Shown: positions 1 to 7,985 of the stretch, one piece after another
Position numbering within the stretch: the first letter of the stretch is position 1
Layout: each line of letters begins with the position of its first letter
Assembly: GCA_028280445.1 (NCBI GenBank)
Contig: JANQLU010000014.1
Location: 1 to 64,000 of the forward strand
DNA length: 64,000 nt
From: Pirellulaceae bacterium
GTDB lineage: Bacteria > Planctomycetota > Planctomycetia > Pirellulales > Pirellulaceae
Reading direction: 5' to 3'
Notes under the pieces: generated by a model
Seen by the model: only the letters and a program-made list of their open reading frames with translations
Told to the model about the DNA's origin: nothing
Databases searched by the model: none
Translations under genes and position numbers: made by a program

Positions 1-173
1 CCTTGCCGCTCACATTGTCTCTGCGGTTGGGTGGCACTGGCTCTGCCAGTGTATTGTGAATTGTCTTCAATTGAGGCACTTTCAAAAACAGAGTGGACAT
101 CGATCTGGATGCCATAAAAGAAACGAAGTGGAAACTAACTCGGAGTTTCTCACTGGCATAGCCAGTGGCACCC
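1..173. repeat. Edge repeats: family D fragment and family F inverted pair
   Basis: The first 15 bases match one arm of repeat family D, seen complete at 52868-52934 and 56938-57006; the rest lies outside the window. Bases 29-51 and 151-173 form an imperfect inverted repeat of 23 bases with two mismatches, built on CACTGGC...GCCAGTG (family F). Related copies sit at 52813-52835 and 52990-53028. There is no gene in this stretch. Confidence 0.6.
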
Positions 174-191
174 AAAAGTCCTGACGATACG

Positions 192-1064
192 TTATCTCAA
201 TAAACGACGTGAGTGGCTTTGTTGTCGGATGAGTTGTGAGAAATTGTCGGCAGAATAATTCCGATCTGCTAGTTCGTTGATGAGACAACGTTGCTTTAGC
301 TGTTCAAACGGGATGCTTTGGTCTAACAGCCCTAATCGATAAGCGTATTTGTCGGAGTTTCCAGGAAACAGCACTTGCAGATTAAATGGGACGCGGAAAC
401 CCATTTGATTGATATGCCGAACAATGTTGGTTGTGCAGTTGTTGGTCAGGGTGTCATAAAATTCTGGTTCGCGCGCGAGTTTATTGGCCCGGTTCATCAT
501 ATCGACAAACAATTGTTGGGACTGGCGGGGCGTGGCATTGGTGGGGTAAACGTAAACTTTTGCATCGCGATGGTGAGTGCGCAGTCGAATCACGTCCCGT
601 TCGTCGGCGACAACATAGGCCAATTCATATTGGCGACTGATTCCCAACACCGGGGAATACTCTTCGCCTTTTTCCGTGCGGATTTCGACGGACACGACAA
701 TTTGAGTCTGGTCCTCCAATCCAAAACTCAACATGGTGTGTGCCAATAGCGGAGCATCGTTAAACGGCACAACGATGAAATCGACCGATCGAATTTCATC
801 TAAATCGAACTGGCGGTCATAGTGATTGACCACGAAATCTTTTTCTGAAATGTATTCGTTGTTGCGAATGTTTCTGATCTTGATTTGCGAACCGTTTCGT
901 TGCATTTGGGCAACTTCGGTAAATTCGGGCGACCAATTGCGAAAATTCGACGGCGCCATACGATCGGCTACCGAATTCAGTTTGAGTGTCTGACAACCCG
1001 ACGTACTGATCAGCAACAGACTCAGCGCAGAGAAAATCGTAAAGTGCCTGGCGAACGGCTCCAT
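192..1064 (-). CDS. DUF4105 (Lnb N-terminal-like) lipoprotein
   Basis: A 290-residue envelope protein. The N-terminus is a lipoprotein signal peptide: basic start, hydrophobic run, then the lipobox STSGC with Cys24 as the predicted lipidation site. The body matches the DUF4105 family, also named Lnb N-terminal periplasmic domain: His109 in an AHTMLSFG context, the SVEIRTEKGEEYS stretch near 125-137, YELAYVVADERDVI near 146-159, and the signature TNNCTTNIV with Cys210. The conserved Cys and His make a cysteine hydrolase plausible, but no activity can be read from the sequence. It stands alone, and its upstream region on the minus strand holds repeat A1. The ATG at 1064 gives a complete signal peptide, which supports it as the start. 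Confidence 0.85.
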   Translation of the reverse strand: MEPFARHFTIFSALSLLLISTSGCQTLKLNSVADRMAPSNFRNWSPEFTEVAQMQRNGSQIKIRNIRNNEYISEKDFVVNHYDRQFDLDEIRSVDFIVVPFNDAPLLAHTMLSFGLEDQTQIVVSVEIRTEKGEEYSPVLGISRQYELAYVVADERDVIRLRTHHRDAKVYVYPTNATPRQSQQLFVDMMNRANKLAREPEFYDTLTNNCTTNIVRHINQMGFRVPFNLQVLFPGNSDKYAYRLGLLDQSIPFEQLKQRCLINELADRNYSADNFSQLIRQQSHSRRLLR

Positions 1065-1209
1065 GGAGATGTCCCGGTGTTCCAGAAAAACGAGACCAGC
1101 GAGAGCTTTTAGAAAAAGGAGCGAAAGAGAACAAGTTCAAAAAATTGCTATCAGTCGAGATGCGTTTGATAACGTAAGGTCGGTGGCACGCTTGCGGAAA
1201 AAGAAAAAT

Positions 1210-1292
1210 CGCAACCCGAAGCGTGAGCGAGGGACCACGTTCTAACTGCGCACCAGCAGGTTTCTGGTCCCTCGCTCACGCTTCGGGTTGCG
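1210..1292. repeat. Palindromic repeat family A, copy 1
   Basis: Perfect 28-bp inverted repeat, arms 1210-1237 and 1265-1292, loop of about 27 bases. The core of the arm is ACCCGAAGCGTGAGCGAGGG. The same arms recur at 7888-7972 and, more diverged, at 38688-38773, 22487-22555 and 47039-47122. Confidence 0.9.
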
Positions 1293-1322
1293 ATTGGTGA
1301 TTCAACTGAGTGACTGATTCAA

Positions 1323-1437
1323 AAACAAATGCCCTCTTCGCATGAGGACAAAGAGGGCATCAAAAAGGAGGTGTAATGATTTGTGTTTCTGAGAAGGAAA
1401 CCTTCTCAGCATGATGCTTTTGGTGGATCTTGCATCA
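1323..1437 (-). ncRNA. Candidate structured small RNA or 3' UTR with anti-Shine-Dalgarno motif
   Basis: Read on the minus strand there are three hairpins in a row. The first pairs 1412-1417 with 1432-1437. The second is a 9-bp perfect stem, 1389-1397 with 1401-1409. The third is a 10-bp perfect stem, 1329-1338 with 1351-1360, followed by a T-rich tail (TTGTTTTTG), which fits an intrinsic terminator. Between hairpins two and three lies unpaired CACCTCCTTTTT (1362-1373), the complement of a strong ribosome binding site. It could be a stand-alone sRNA or the 3' UTR and terminator of the PIN-TRAM gene that ends at 1620. I saw no convincing promoter. Confidence 0.35.
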
Positions 1438-1619
1438 AGTGCCCTCCGGTTTGAACAAGAAATGTTTCTTGACTACAGAATTTTATCGCAAAATTTCAAA
1501 TCTCCAAACAAAATGTTGAGGCAATTTTGAATTTCTCCCCGAATTGAAACCTGTGGAGTCGGTATGTCCGGATTGGGGAAAATTATTGCCCCTAATCTGC
1601 GAAATTTTTTAGCTGTCGT

Positions 1620-2660
1620 TTACTGTTTTACCGGACTGATGCATTTACCAAACACCATACGCCCAGCACTGGTTTGCAGCATACTGGTAACTTCGATGTT
1701 GACATCGCGTCCAATAAAGTTTCGACCATCTTCGATGACAATCATGGTACCGTCGTCGAGGTATCCAATTCCTTGGCCATGTTCCTCGCCTTGTTTTACA
1801 ACGCGTACGATGACTTTTTCACCTGGGAGAAAAACTGGTTTTAGGGAATTCGCAACGTCATTCAGGTTAACGACATTGACGTTCTGTAATCGGGCGACTT
1901 TGTTCAGATTGTAATCCCCGGTAACGATTTTCCCCTCGAGGTGTTTTGCCAGCAGCAGAAGCTTCATATCGACGGGTTGTCCGTCCATTTCGCGCGTTTC
2001 TGTATCAATGATTTTCAGGTCAACTTTCGAGTTGTTTCTGAGTTTGTTGAGCACGTCTAATCCACGACGTCCGCGGGCACGGCGAATTTTGTCGCTGCTG
2101 TCAGCGATCGCCTGCAATTCGCCCAAAACAAAACGTGGCATGATCAATTGATTGTCGAAAATCCCCGTTTCGATGATATCGGCAATTCGCCCGTCGATAA
2201 CGACACTGGTATCGAGTACGTAAGGTTTACTGCCTTTGATTTCTTTCGAAAACTCGACATACGGGATAACGAACCTGAAATCATCCTTGGTTTGCCATAG
2301 CAAACTGATACAGATGTAGCACAGCGAAACGGCCAAAAAAGTAATCACCACCGTCTTTGTCGTTTCTCGACTAAATCCGGAGCTTTCGACCGTGATACCC
2401 GCAAAAACAGATTCCAGCGCCAAGCTAAAGATAAACGTCAAAAACAATCCAACGAGCAGTCCAAAATAAACACTTGAGATCAAATCAATGCGTTTGATTT
2501 TGATCAGAGAATCGCCAAAGATGAGTGCTGAACCACCCAACAAGAAAAAGATAAACGTCATGATCCGCTGACCCGACGTCATATCAAGATTAATCGCCAA
2601 TGCCGCACCGACACCGACGACAAAGACCATAAAGCTGGCCCGAAGTATCCAAATAGTCAT
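1620..2660 (-). CDS. PIN-TRAM domain membrane protein (YacL-like)
   Basis: A 346-residue protein with four hydrophobic segments in the first 130 residues, then a PIN nuclease domain from about 146 to 270 (VLDTSVVIDGRIADI with the metal-binding Asp150, later TGDYNLNKVA) and a C-terminal TRAM domain (about 280-340). This order of membrane region, PIN and TRAM is that of the YacL family, in which a membrane-anchored PIN domain is joined to an RNA-binding TRAM domain. The substrate is not known. It is probably transcribed alone. The minus-strand hairpin and T-rich tract at 1323-1360 is the nearest terminator. The ATG at 2660 begins directly with the first hydrophobic helix. Confidence 0.9.
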   Translation of the reverse strand: MTIWILRASFMVFVVGVGAALAINLDMTSGQRIMTFIFFLLGGSALIFGDSLIKIKRIDLISSVYFGLLVGLFLTFIFSLALESVFAGITVESSGFSRETTKTVVITFLAVSLCYICISLLWQTKDDFRFVIPYVEFSKEIKGSKPYVLDTSVVIDGRIADIIETGIFDNQLIMPRFVLGELQAIADSSDKIRRARGRRGLDVLNKLRNNSKVDLKIIDTETREMDGQPVDMKLLLLAKHLEGKIVTGDYNLNKVARLQNVNVVNLNDVANSLKPVFLPGEKVIVRVVKQGEEHGQGIGYLDDGTMIVIEDGRNFIGRDVNIEVTSMLQTSAGRMVFGKCISPVKQ

Positions 2661-2920
2661 TTATTAAGTGCTTTATATAAAGTGTTTGCTGAACAAGCCG
2701 ACTCACTGTCGTCGGTAAATTGTTCATTGCCGCAGTATGAAAATCAGTGACTATGAATGTCGAATGAAAAATATAGATAATTCAACGAGGCTCTCTGGCG
2801 GCACGAACCAACACGTTGCCCTTTATTGTAGGCATATACAATTCGTAATTCCATCGCGCCGATTCGCAGAGATTTCAATTTTTAACAAATTGAATTTTGA
2901 TGAATAAAATCAGCACATTT

Positions 2921-4045
2921 TTATTTTTTTTTGGCGAAATGTTTTGCAAATAATTGTTCGCAGAAATGATCGGTCATTCCAGCCAAATACTCGATTGCCA
3001 TTCGCCGAATGCCTATTTTGTCAGCGCGAAGTTGGTACTTTTTAGGGAATCTTTCGGGGTGTTCGATGAATCCATGAAACATTTGTCGCAATCGGTTTTG
3101 GGCGCGTTTTCGAACCTCCATCAGCCGAGGGTGCCGGTAAACTCGTTCATAAAGAAATTTTTCGAGTTCTGTTTTCTGCTCCGAAAATTCTGGGCTTGGT
3201 CCAATTTTGAAATCACTTTCTCGAGCGGCTTGCGAATTGGGGAACGAGAGTTCGTCAAGTTTTCGCCCCGTGTGAACGAGCAAATCGGTGACTTGTCGCT
3301 CGAGCAATCGATGAACGACCGCTTGTCGCATCAGATCCGGCGACAACCCCGCGTAGTTTTCTCGGACGTGCCGGATGATGTCAGCAATTAGCGCGTTTTC
3401 AGACATTTCATCCAAGGTCACCAGCCCAAGCTTCAAAGCATCGTCAGTGTCGTGGGCATCGTAGGTGACGCTGTCCGCAGCATCAACCAATTGAACCTCG
3501 AGCAACGGTTTGGTGCTGTTGTTTTTCTCAATGCGATGTGTCTGGCCCTGAAGACATTCAAAAGTCAGATTCAACCCCGGAACGCTGCGGTAACGAAATT
3601 CCAGCTCGCGAACAATGGTCAGCGCAAATTGGTTGTGTGAGAAACCGCCAATTTCCGATGCGCATTCGTTCAGCACATCTTCACCCGCATGTCCATAAGG
3701 TGGGTGTCCAATATCGTGCATCAACGCGAGTGCTTCGATTAGATCCTCGTTCAGTTGCAAACAACGTCCAATCGTTCGCGCGATGGTAGCGACTTCCTGG
3801 GTATGTGTGAGGCGCGTTCGATGATAGTCACCCATCTCGCCAGTAAACACCTGCATCTTTCCGCTGAGGCGGCGATACGCCGAACTGTGCAGGATTCGAT
3901 CTCGGTCCCGTTGAAATGGACCGCGATAGGTATGGGGTGTTTCCGGGTGTTGGCGACCCATGCTGTCACACGAATGCATCGCGTACGGCGCAAGGATCAG
4001 GCTTTCTCGTTGGTCAACCAACAGAAGATTTTGAGGAAGCAACAT
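2921..4045 (-). CDS. dgt: dGTPase-like HD-domain triphosphohydrolase
   Basis: 374 residues, the length of the short dGTPase-like branch. It should hydrolyse dGTP or other dNTPs to nucleoside and tripolyphosphate. Visible motifs are YRRLSGKMQVF near 57-67, then the HD metal site: His81 in RTRLTHTQEV, His110-Asp111 in MHDIGHPPYGH, and a later Asp in the DAADSVTYDAHD stretch. Helical HD-associated sequence follows to the C-terminus, which ends in a Lys-rich tail. It lies 22 bases downstream of the aldolase gene and is probably cotranscribed with it. A GGAGG precedes the ATG at 4045 very closely. Confidence 0.88.
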   Translation of the reverse strand: MLLPQNLLLVDQRESLILAPYAMHSCDSMGRQHPETPHTYRGPFQRDRDRILHSSAYRRLSGKMQVFTGEMGDYHRTRLTHTQEVATIARTIGRCLQLNEDLIEALALMHDIGHPPYGHAGEDVLNECASEIGGFSHNQFALTIVRELEFRYRSVPGLNLTFECLQGQTHRIEKNNSTKPLLEVQLVDAADSVTYDAHDTDDALKLGLVTLDEMSENALIADIIRHVRENYAGLSPDLMRQAVVHRLLERQVTDLLVHTGRKLDELSFPNSQAARESDFKIGPSPEFSEQKTELEKFLYERVYRHPRLMEVRKRAQNRLRQMFHGFIEHPERFPKKYQLRADKIGIRRMAIEYLAGMTDHFCEQLFAKHFAKKK

Positions 4046-4067
4046 GTACCTCCAAGGTGCTGGTCAT

Positions 4068-5084
4068 TTATACCGAAAGTTGTTTCCGAACGGACTCTGC
4101 ATGTCCCGCTTGTCCAAAAGCAGTCATCCGGGCAATACAAACTTGTTTCATCGCTTCGCGCGCCGGTTTGAGATAATCGCGTGGATCAAATTTCTCTGGT
4201 GATTCCACAAACACTTTACGAATCGCACCAGTAATCGCCATGCGATTGTCGGTGTCGACGTTGATCTTTCGAACACCATGTTGAATGCCTCGCTGAATTT
4301 CTTCGACCGGAACGCCGTAAGTTTGTCGCATCTGCCCGCCATACTCGTTGATAATATCTTGCAGTTCTTGAGGAACGCTGCTGCTACCGTGCATGACCAA
4401 ATGGCAATTCGGTAACCGTCGATGAATTTCTTCGATGCGGCTCATCGCCAAAACTTCGCCATCTGGTTTTCGCGTAAATTTATAAGCGCCATGGCTGGTA
4501 CCAATCGCGACGGCTAGCGCATCGACGTTCGTTTCTGCAACAAATCGTTCGGCTTCTTCGGGATCGGTCAGCAGTTGATCATGACTCAGTTGGCCGACTG
4601 CACCATGTCCATCTTCCTGTTCCCCTTCACCACTTTCCAGTGACCCGAGACAGCCCAATTCTCCTTCGACACTGACCCCTTCGGCGTGAGCCAATCTCAC
4701 AACTTCGGCCGTGACCTCCACGTTGTAGTCGTAATCGGCAGGTGTTTTGCCATCTTCTTGCAACGAGCCGTCCATCATCACGGATGTAAATCCATTTTCG
4801 ATAGCGCTCATGCATGTTTCCACGCTGTTGCCGTGATCCTGATGCATCACGATGGGAATATGTGGATAAAGTTCCTCGGCAGCCAGCATCAAATGGCGGA
4901 GGTAGTTGTCTTGCGAATATTTTCTTGCACCACGAGAGGCTTGAACGATGACTGGAGAATCCGTTTCCTCGGCGGCTTCCATAATGGCCTGAATCTGTTC
5001 CATGTTGTTTACGTTAAATGCGGCGACGCCGTAATTGTTTTCTGCCGCGTGATCGAGAATTTGTCGAAGTGGAACTAGTGACAT
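4068..5084 (-). CDS. fba: Class II fructose-bisphosphate aldolase
   Basis: 338 residues. A zinc-dependent aldolase that joins or splits dihydroxyacetone phosphate and glyceraldehyde 3-phosphate in glycolysis and gluconeogenesis. Seen motifs are VMHQDHGNS (catalytic Asp and zinc His), [33 protein letters not shown] (zinc His), [10 protein letters not shown] (zinc His) and [12 protein letters not shown]. The sequence resembles the Calvin-cycle-type CbbA/Fba-II branch, but no other Calvin cycle gene is near, so a housekeeping role is assumed. It appears to be the first gene of a two-gene operon with the dGTPase. A GGAAA lies a few bases before the ATG at 5084. Confidence 0.95.
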   Translation of the reverse strand: MSLVPLRQILDHAAENNYGVAAFNVNNMEQIQAIMEAAEETDSPVIVQASRGARKYSQDNYLRHLMLAAEELYPHIPIVMHQDHGNSVETCMSAIENGFTSVMMDGSLQEDGKTPADYDYNVEVTAEVVRLAHAEGVSVEGELGCLGSLESGEGEQEDGHGAVGQLSHDQLLTDPEEAERFVAETNVDALAVAIGTSHGAYKFTRKPDGEVLAMSRIEEIHRRLPNCHLVMHGSSSVPQELQDIINEYGGQMRQTYGVPVEEIQRGIQHGVRKINVDTDNRMAITGAIRKVFVESPEKFDPRDYLKPAREAMKQVCIARMTAFGQAGHAESVRKQLSV

Positions 5085-5182
5085 AGTTGTTTCCGTTGAA
5101 TCGAATTTAGCCTGATATCAAAATTCAATTAGACATAACCGCAAATGATCGTCCAAGGCGTATTGGTTCAAATCGCCACCCG

Positions 5183-6121
5183 TTAATCGAGCGGTGTTGC
5201 CAAAGGTTCGGAAGATTCGCGGAGCCCGAGACTGTGTTGGGTGCCCACATTCGTCACGCGGATAAAAAATACTCGTTGAGAATTGTCGGAGCAAAAGAAT
5301 AGCCCGCCGAGACCAAGCGAATTACGGGAAGTTGGCCCGCACAACAATGTCTGGCCGGTTCTCAATTGGGCATTAATGGTTAACTCGTGAATGGTCAGCT
5401 TGTCCTGTGATGGCTCCCAATAGAACGAGTCATCGGAGACCGCGATGCGAGGCTTTTTTTCGCCATGATGGATTTCAGGCGTGAGTCGAATTCGAACCGA
5501 TCCGTCTGACTGTGGAAAAGTTGTTATCCGGAAATGGCACTGAACGAGATTGAGCGAACCGCTACGACGCCGATGATCCAGTTCCAACTCCCAAGTGGCT
5601 TGATTCATCGTTGGACCGGTGGGGTAACGATGAGGTTTGCCGTCAATCAAAGTCGCTTTTTGGAGCGCCGCGATATTTTTTTGTTGGGGCAAGCCTTGAG
5701 AATGTCGCCATTTTTCGTGGTACCGTTGCTGATCTTCGCTTTCATATTGAATCTTGGGATCAATCAACTGCCAAAAAATCCTCGGCGGCTGACTTGAGAG
5801 GATCGCCGTTTGCAATGAATTTTTGTCGAGCAGTTTTCTGGTTTCCAGCAAGATCGGTTGTTGGTCCGCTTTTTTCCACAGTTCATCGAGTTTGTCGGCA
5901 TTCGAATTGGGAATATCAATCACGCCAATTTCCAAGCTGACGGAGTTTTCCGACAATTGAAATGGTGGAAGTTTGAACGGCTCAGCTGGGACCGGTTTTT
6001 TTTTGGCCAAAGTAAACCAGCGACACCCTGTGTTTGTCAAAATGCCAAACGCACAAACCAGCAACAACAGCGTTGCTAGCAATGATCGTGAGCGCGCATT
6101 TCCCAACAGTTTGACAAACAT
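5183..6121 (-). CDS. Hypothetical lipoprotein
   Basis: A 312-residue protein that I do not recognise. From the ATG at 6121 it has a classic lipoprotein signal (LLATLLLLVCAF) ending in the lipobox TNTGC. A TTG further upstream at 6166 would overlap the preceding gene and put the hydrophobic run too far in, so 6121 is preferred. The mature part has a Pro-rich start (PVPAEPFKLPPFQ) and then mixed beta-type sequence, with ITTFPQSDGSVRIRLTPEIHHG near the middle and a C-terminus that alternates hydrophobic and polar residues. The TPR gene lies just upstream and may be in the same transcript. Probably a secretin-like or structural envelope lipoprotein, but that is a guess. Confidence 0.75.
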   Translation of the reverse strand: MFVKLLGNARSRSLLATLLLLVCAFGILTNTGCRWFTLAKKKPVPAEPFKLPPFQLSENSVSLEIGVIDIPNSNADKLDELWKKADQQPILLETRKLLDKNSLQTAILSSQPPRIFWQLIDPKIQYESEDQQRYHEKWRHSQGLPQQKNIAALQKATLIDGKPHRYPTGPTMNQATWELELDHRRRSGSLNLVQCHFRITTFPQSDGSVRIRLTPEIHHGEKKPRIAVSDDSFYWEPSQDKLTIHELTINAQLRTGQTLLCGPTSRNSLGLGGLFFCSDNSQRVFFIRVTNVGTQHSLGLRESSEPLATPLD

Positions 6122-6158
6122 GCTGGTGGAATAGAGACAATTGATGTTTGGGTCAACA

Positions 6159-6722
6159 TCAAACAATCAGCGCAGTCAACGTTTGAAACCCGGGGTGATA
6201 GCGTATGGCGTCAAAATCCGGTTCTTCGGCGGCATACTGCCGATATTCGGGTTCGATATCAAATGCGATTGACAAATGCTTGATCGCCAACTGAGCCTGG
6301 CTCGCCAAAGCCCAATAGCAGGCCAAATTGTAATGGGCAATTCCCAGCGAATAGTCGATTTCGATCGCTTCTTCGAGTGCAGCGACGGCCAAATCGAGGC
6401 GGCCCGTTCGTTTGTAGCACCAACCCAGCGCCAGTAGGGCTTCCGTATTTTGCGGTTCAATCCGGTTGGCTTCTTGTAGGAAAAAAATCGCTTGAGAATA
6501 TTTCTCGAGGAGCCGGTAAACTTCGCCTTTGAGGTACAGCGTCTGAACACTGCTGCCGAATTTCTTTTCCAGCTCGTCCAGACAATCGAGACTGCGTTCT
6601 GCCAGAATTTCAATGCGATCTTGCTCCAGGACCCAACAATCGGCAAACAACAACGCCAGATCGAGATAGCCTTGAGCTTCTCGTAGCAGATGTTGTCGTC
6701 GAATTCGTTTTTCCTGAATCAT
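6159..6722 (-). CDS. Tetratricopeptide repeat protein
   Basis: 187 residues, no signal peptide, mostly helical. At least three TPR units are visible: TLYLKGEVYRLLEKYSQA (about 60-77), EALLALGWCYKRTGRLDLA (about 94-112) and GIAHYNLACYWALASQAQLA (about 128-147), each ending in the usual A...A.P-like spacing. It is likely a cytoplasmic scaffold that binds a partner protein; the partner cannot be read from the sequence. The lipoprotein gene follows 37 bases downstream. Its promoter should lie in the 6723-7059 gap. Confidence 0.8.
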   Translation of the reverse strand: MIQEKRIRRQHLLREAQGYLDLALLFADCWVLEQDRIEILAERSLDCLDELEKKFGSSVQTLYLKGEVYRLLEKYSQAIFFLQEANRIEPQNTEALLALGWCYKRTGRLDLAVAALEEAIEIDYSLGIAHYNLACYWALASQAQLAIKHLSIAFDIEPEYRQYAAEEPDFDAIRYHPGFQTLTALIV

Positions 6723-7059
6723 GATTGCTCTTCCTATTTATAGTTTAGATGCAAGATTCAGCTTTCGACTCGAATGCGTGCGATTTTGTTTCTCAAATCC
6801 TGAAAAACAAACGGTTTGCAGGTCCAAAAAAAAGCTTGACGAAAATTCAGAATGTAGCGGACTTGCCGTTCACGAGCCGTTTGGAAAGCGACGCGGTTGA
6901 AAGTATTCGGATTTGGCGATTTGTTGAATTTGGACCACATCTGTTGCAAATTGGCAACCTATTCCAAATAGATGGCGCCAATTCCCGGTATTTGGCGATC
7001 TCAGAGGTTTGGCATCCGTTTTGCGTTTGCCTGTATTACAACTTTTTGCAGGAAACTAA
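6723..7059. other. Divergent intergenic region
   Basis: 337 bases between the TPR gene (minus) and the small membrane protein gene (plus). It should hold both promoters. I see no repeat, RNA gene or clear operator in it. Confidence 0.4.
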
Positions 7060-7455
7060 ATGGCACTGTCTCACTTCATCCGCACCAACCGTTTCAGCGC
7101 TATCGTTTTGATGGCGTTGATGGGTTGGTTTATTCCGCCACCGGTTCAAGCGATCGCCCAAGAGGATGTATCAGCAACTCGTTCCGTCGATTCCAAAACT
7201 TCCAATGTCAATCGCCTGCAATTCACACGTTACGGTTGGCAAGACGTCAATTATTGGATTGTTCGTCCGCAAAGCGAAATCGGCTTGGATCGCATTCACC
7301 CAATCACGATGGGCGCACTAATGTTGCTGGGAGTGTTAACGCTCGTGATTTGGAGCGCCAACGAGGTCGAAATCAGCGACTTGTTTGGCAGACATTCAAA
7401 AACAAGGCGTGCTACCAATAAAAACAGGCAGCCTGATTCGCTGCCTGAAATTTGA
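7060..7455 (+). CDS. Small exported/membrane protein of unknown function
   Basis: 131 residues, not recognised. The N-terminus is a signal-peptide-like segment (IVLMALMGWFIPPPVQAIAQ), with a probable cleavage after AIA or an uncleaved anchor. A middle part follows with the aromatic stretch LQFTRYGWQDVNYWIV, then a transmembrane helix (GALMLLGVLTLVIW) and a short basic tail. AGGAAAC six bases before the ATG is a usable ribosome binding site. It converges on rplU, and its last codons overlap the rplU terminator hairpin. Confidence 0.6.
   Translation: MALSHFIRTNRFSAIVLMALMGWFIPPPVQAIAQEDVSATRSVDSKTSNVNRLQFTRYGWQDVNYWIVRPQSEIGLDRIHPITMGALMLLGVLTLVIWSANEVEISDLFGRHSKTRRATNKNRQPDSLPEI
7415..7447 (-). 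terminator. Intrinsic terminator of rplU
   Basis: On the minus strand an 8-bp stem, CAGGCAGC with GCTGCCTG (7425-7432 and 7440-7447), is followed by TTTTTATTGG. It sits 25 bases after the rplU stop and inside the 3' end of the converging gene. Confidence 0.75.
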
Positions 7456-7471
7456 TTTGGCGAAAATTGAA

Positions 7472-7783
7472 CTACGCAATCTTCGAGATTTTGATCGTCG
7501 TATATTTTTGGCGATGACCTGTACGTCGCTTACTGTTTTTGCGGCGACGAAATTTTTGGATGTAGATTTTGTCAGCTTGGGTCTGCTCGACAACGGTCGC
7601 AACTACCGATGCTCCACTGACCTCGGGTTTACCAACTTTGAAATCGCCATCTCCGCCAACCGCGAGAACTTTATCAAAGGTCAGCTCGGAACCTGCTTCG
7701 GCGTCTGCCCGGTATTCGATATCTAAAAGTTGGCCTTCCTCGACCTTGTACTGCTTTCCACCGTCATCAATTATTGCGTACAT
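7472..7783 (-). CDS. rplU: 50S ribosomal protein L21
   Basis: 103 residues, the normal length. It binds 23S rRNA in the large subunit. MYAIIDDGGKQYKVEEGQ at the N-terminus and the C-terminal signature KIYIQKFRRRKNSKRRTGHR are diagnostic. The usual partner rpmA (L27) is not downstream: the next gene faces it and a terminator follows, so rplU is transcribed on its own here. Repeat A2 lies upstream. Confidence 0.97.
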   Translation of the reverse strand: MYAIIDDGGKQYKVEEGQLLDIEYRADAEAGSELTFDKVLAVGGDGDFKVGKPEVSGASVVATVVEQTQADKIYIQKFRRRKNSKRRTGHRQKYTTIKISKIA

Positions 7784-7887
7784 GATTGTCTGATTTCGTA
7801 TTTCTCTGAAAATTTGTAATCCGGGATTCTATCAAACTGCCCTGCCATGGTGAAGGCATAAAATTCAGTCGTGGCGGTGACCGAAAA

Positions 7888-7972
7888 TCGCAACCCGAAG
7901 CGTGAGCGAGGGACCGGAAAACACGCAGATGTTCTGTCGTACGCGGTCCCTCGCTCACGCTTCGGGTTGCGA
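7888..7972. repeat. Palindromic repeat family A, copy 2
   Basis: Perfect 29-bp inverted repeat, arms 7888-7916 and 7944-7972, carrying the same CCGAAGCGTGAGCGAGGG core as copy 1. It fills most of the space between rplU and the sigma-54 regulator gene. Confidence 0.9.
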
Positions 7973-7985
7973 AAAACCCGGTATT

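Noticed and set aside
1210..1292. CRISPR array reading of the repeats
   Set aside because: The units are inverted pairs, not spaced direct repeats, and no cas gene is in the window.
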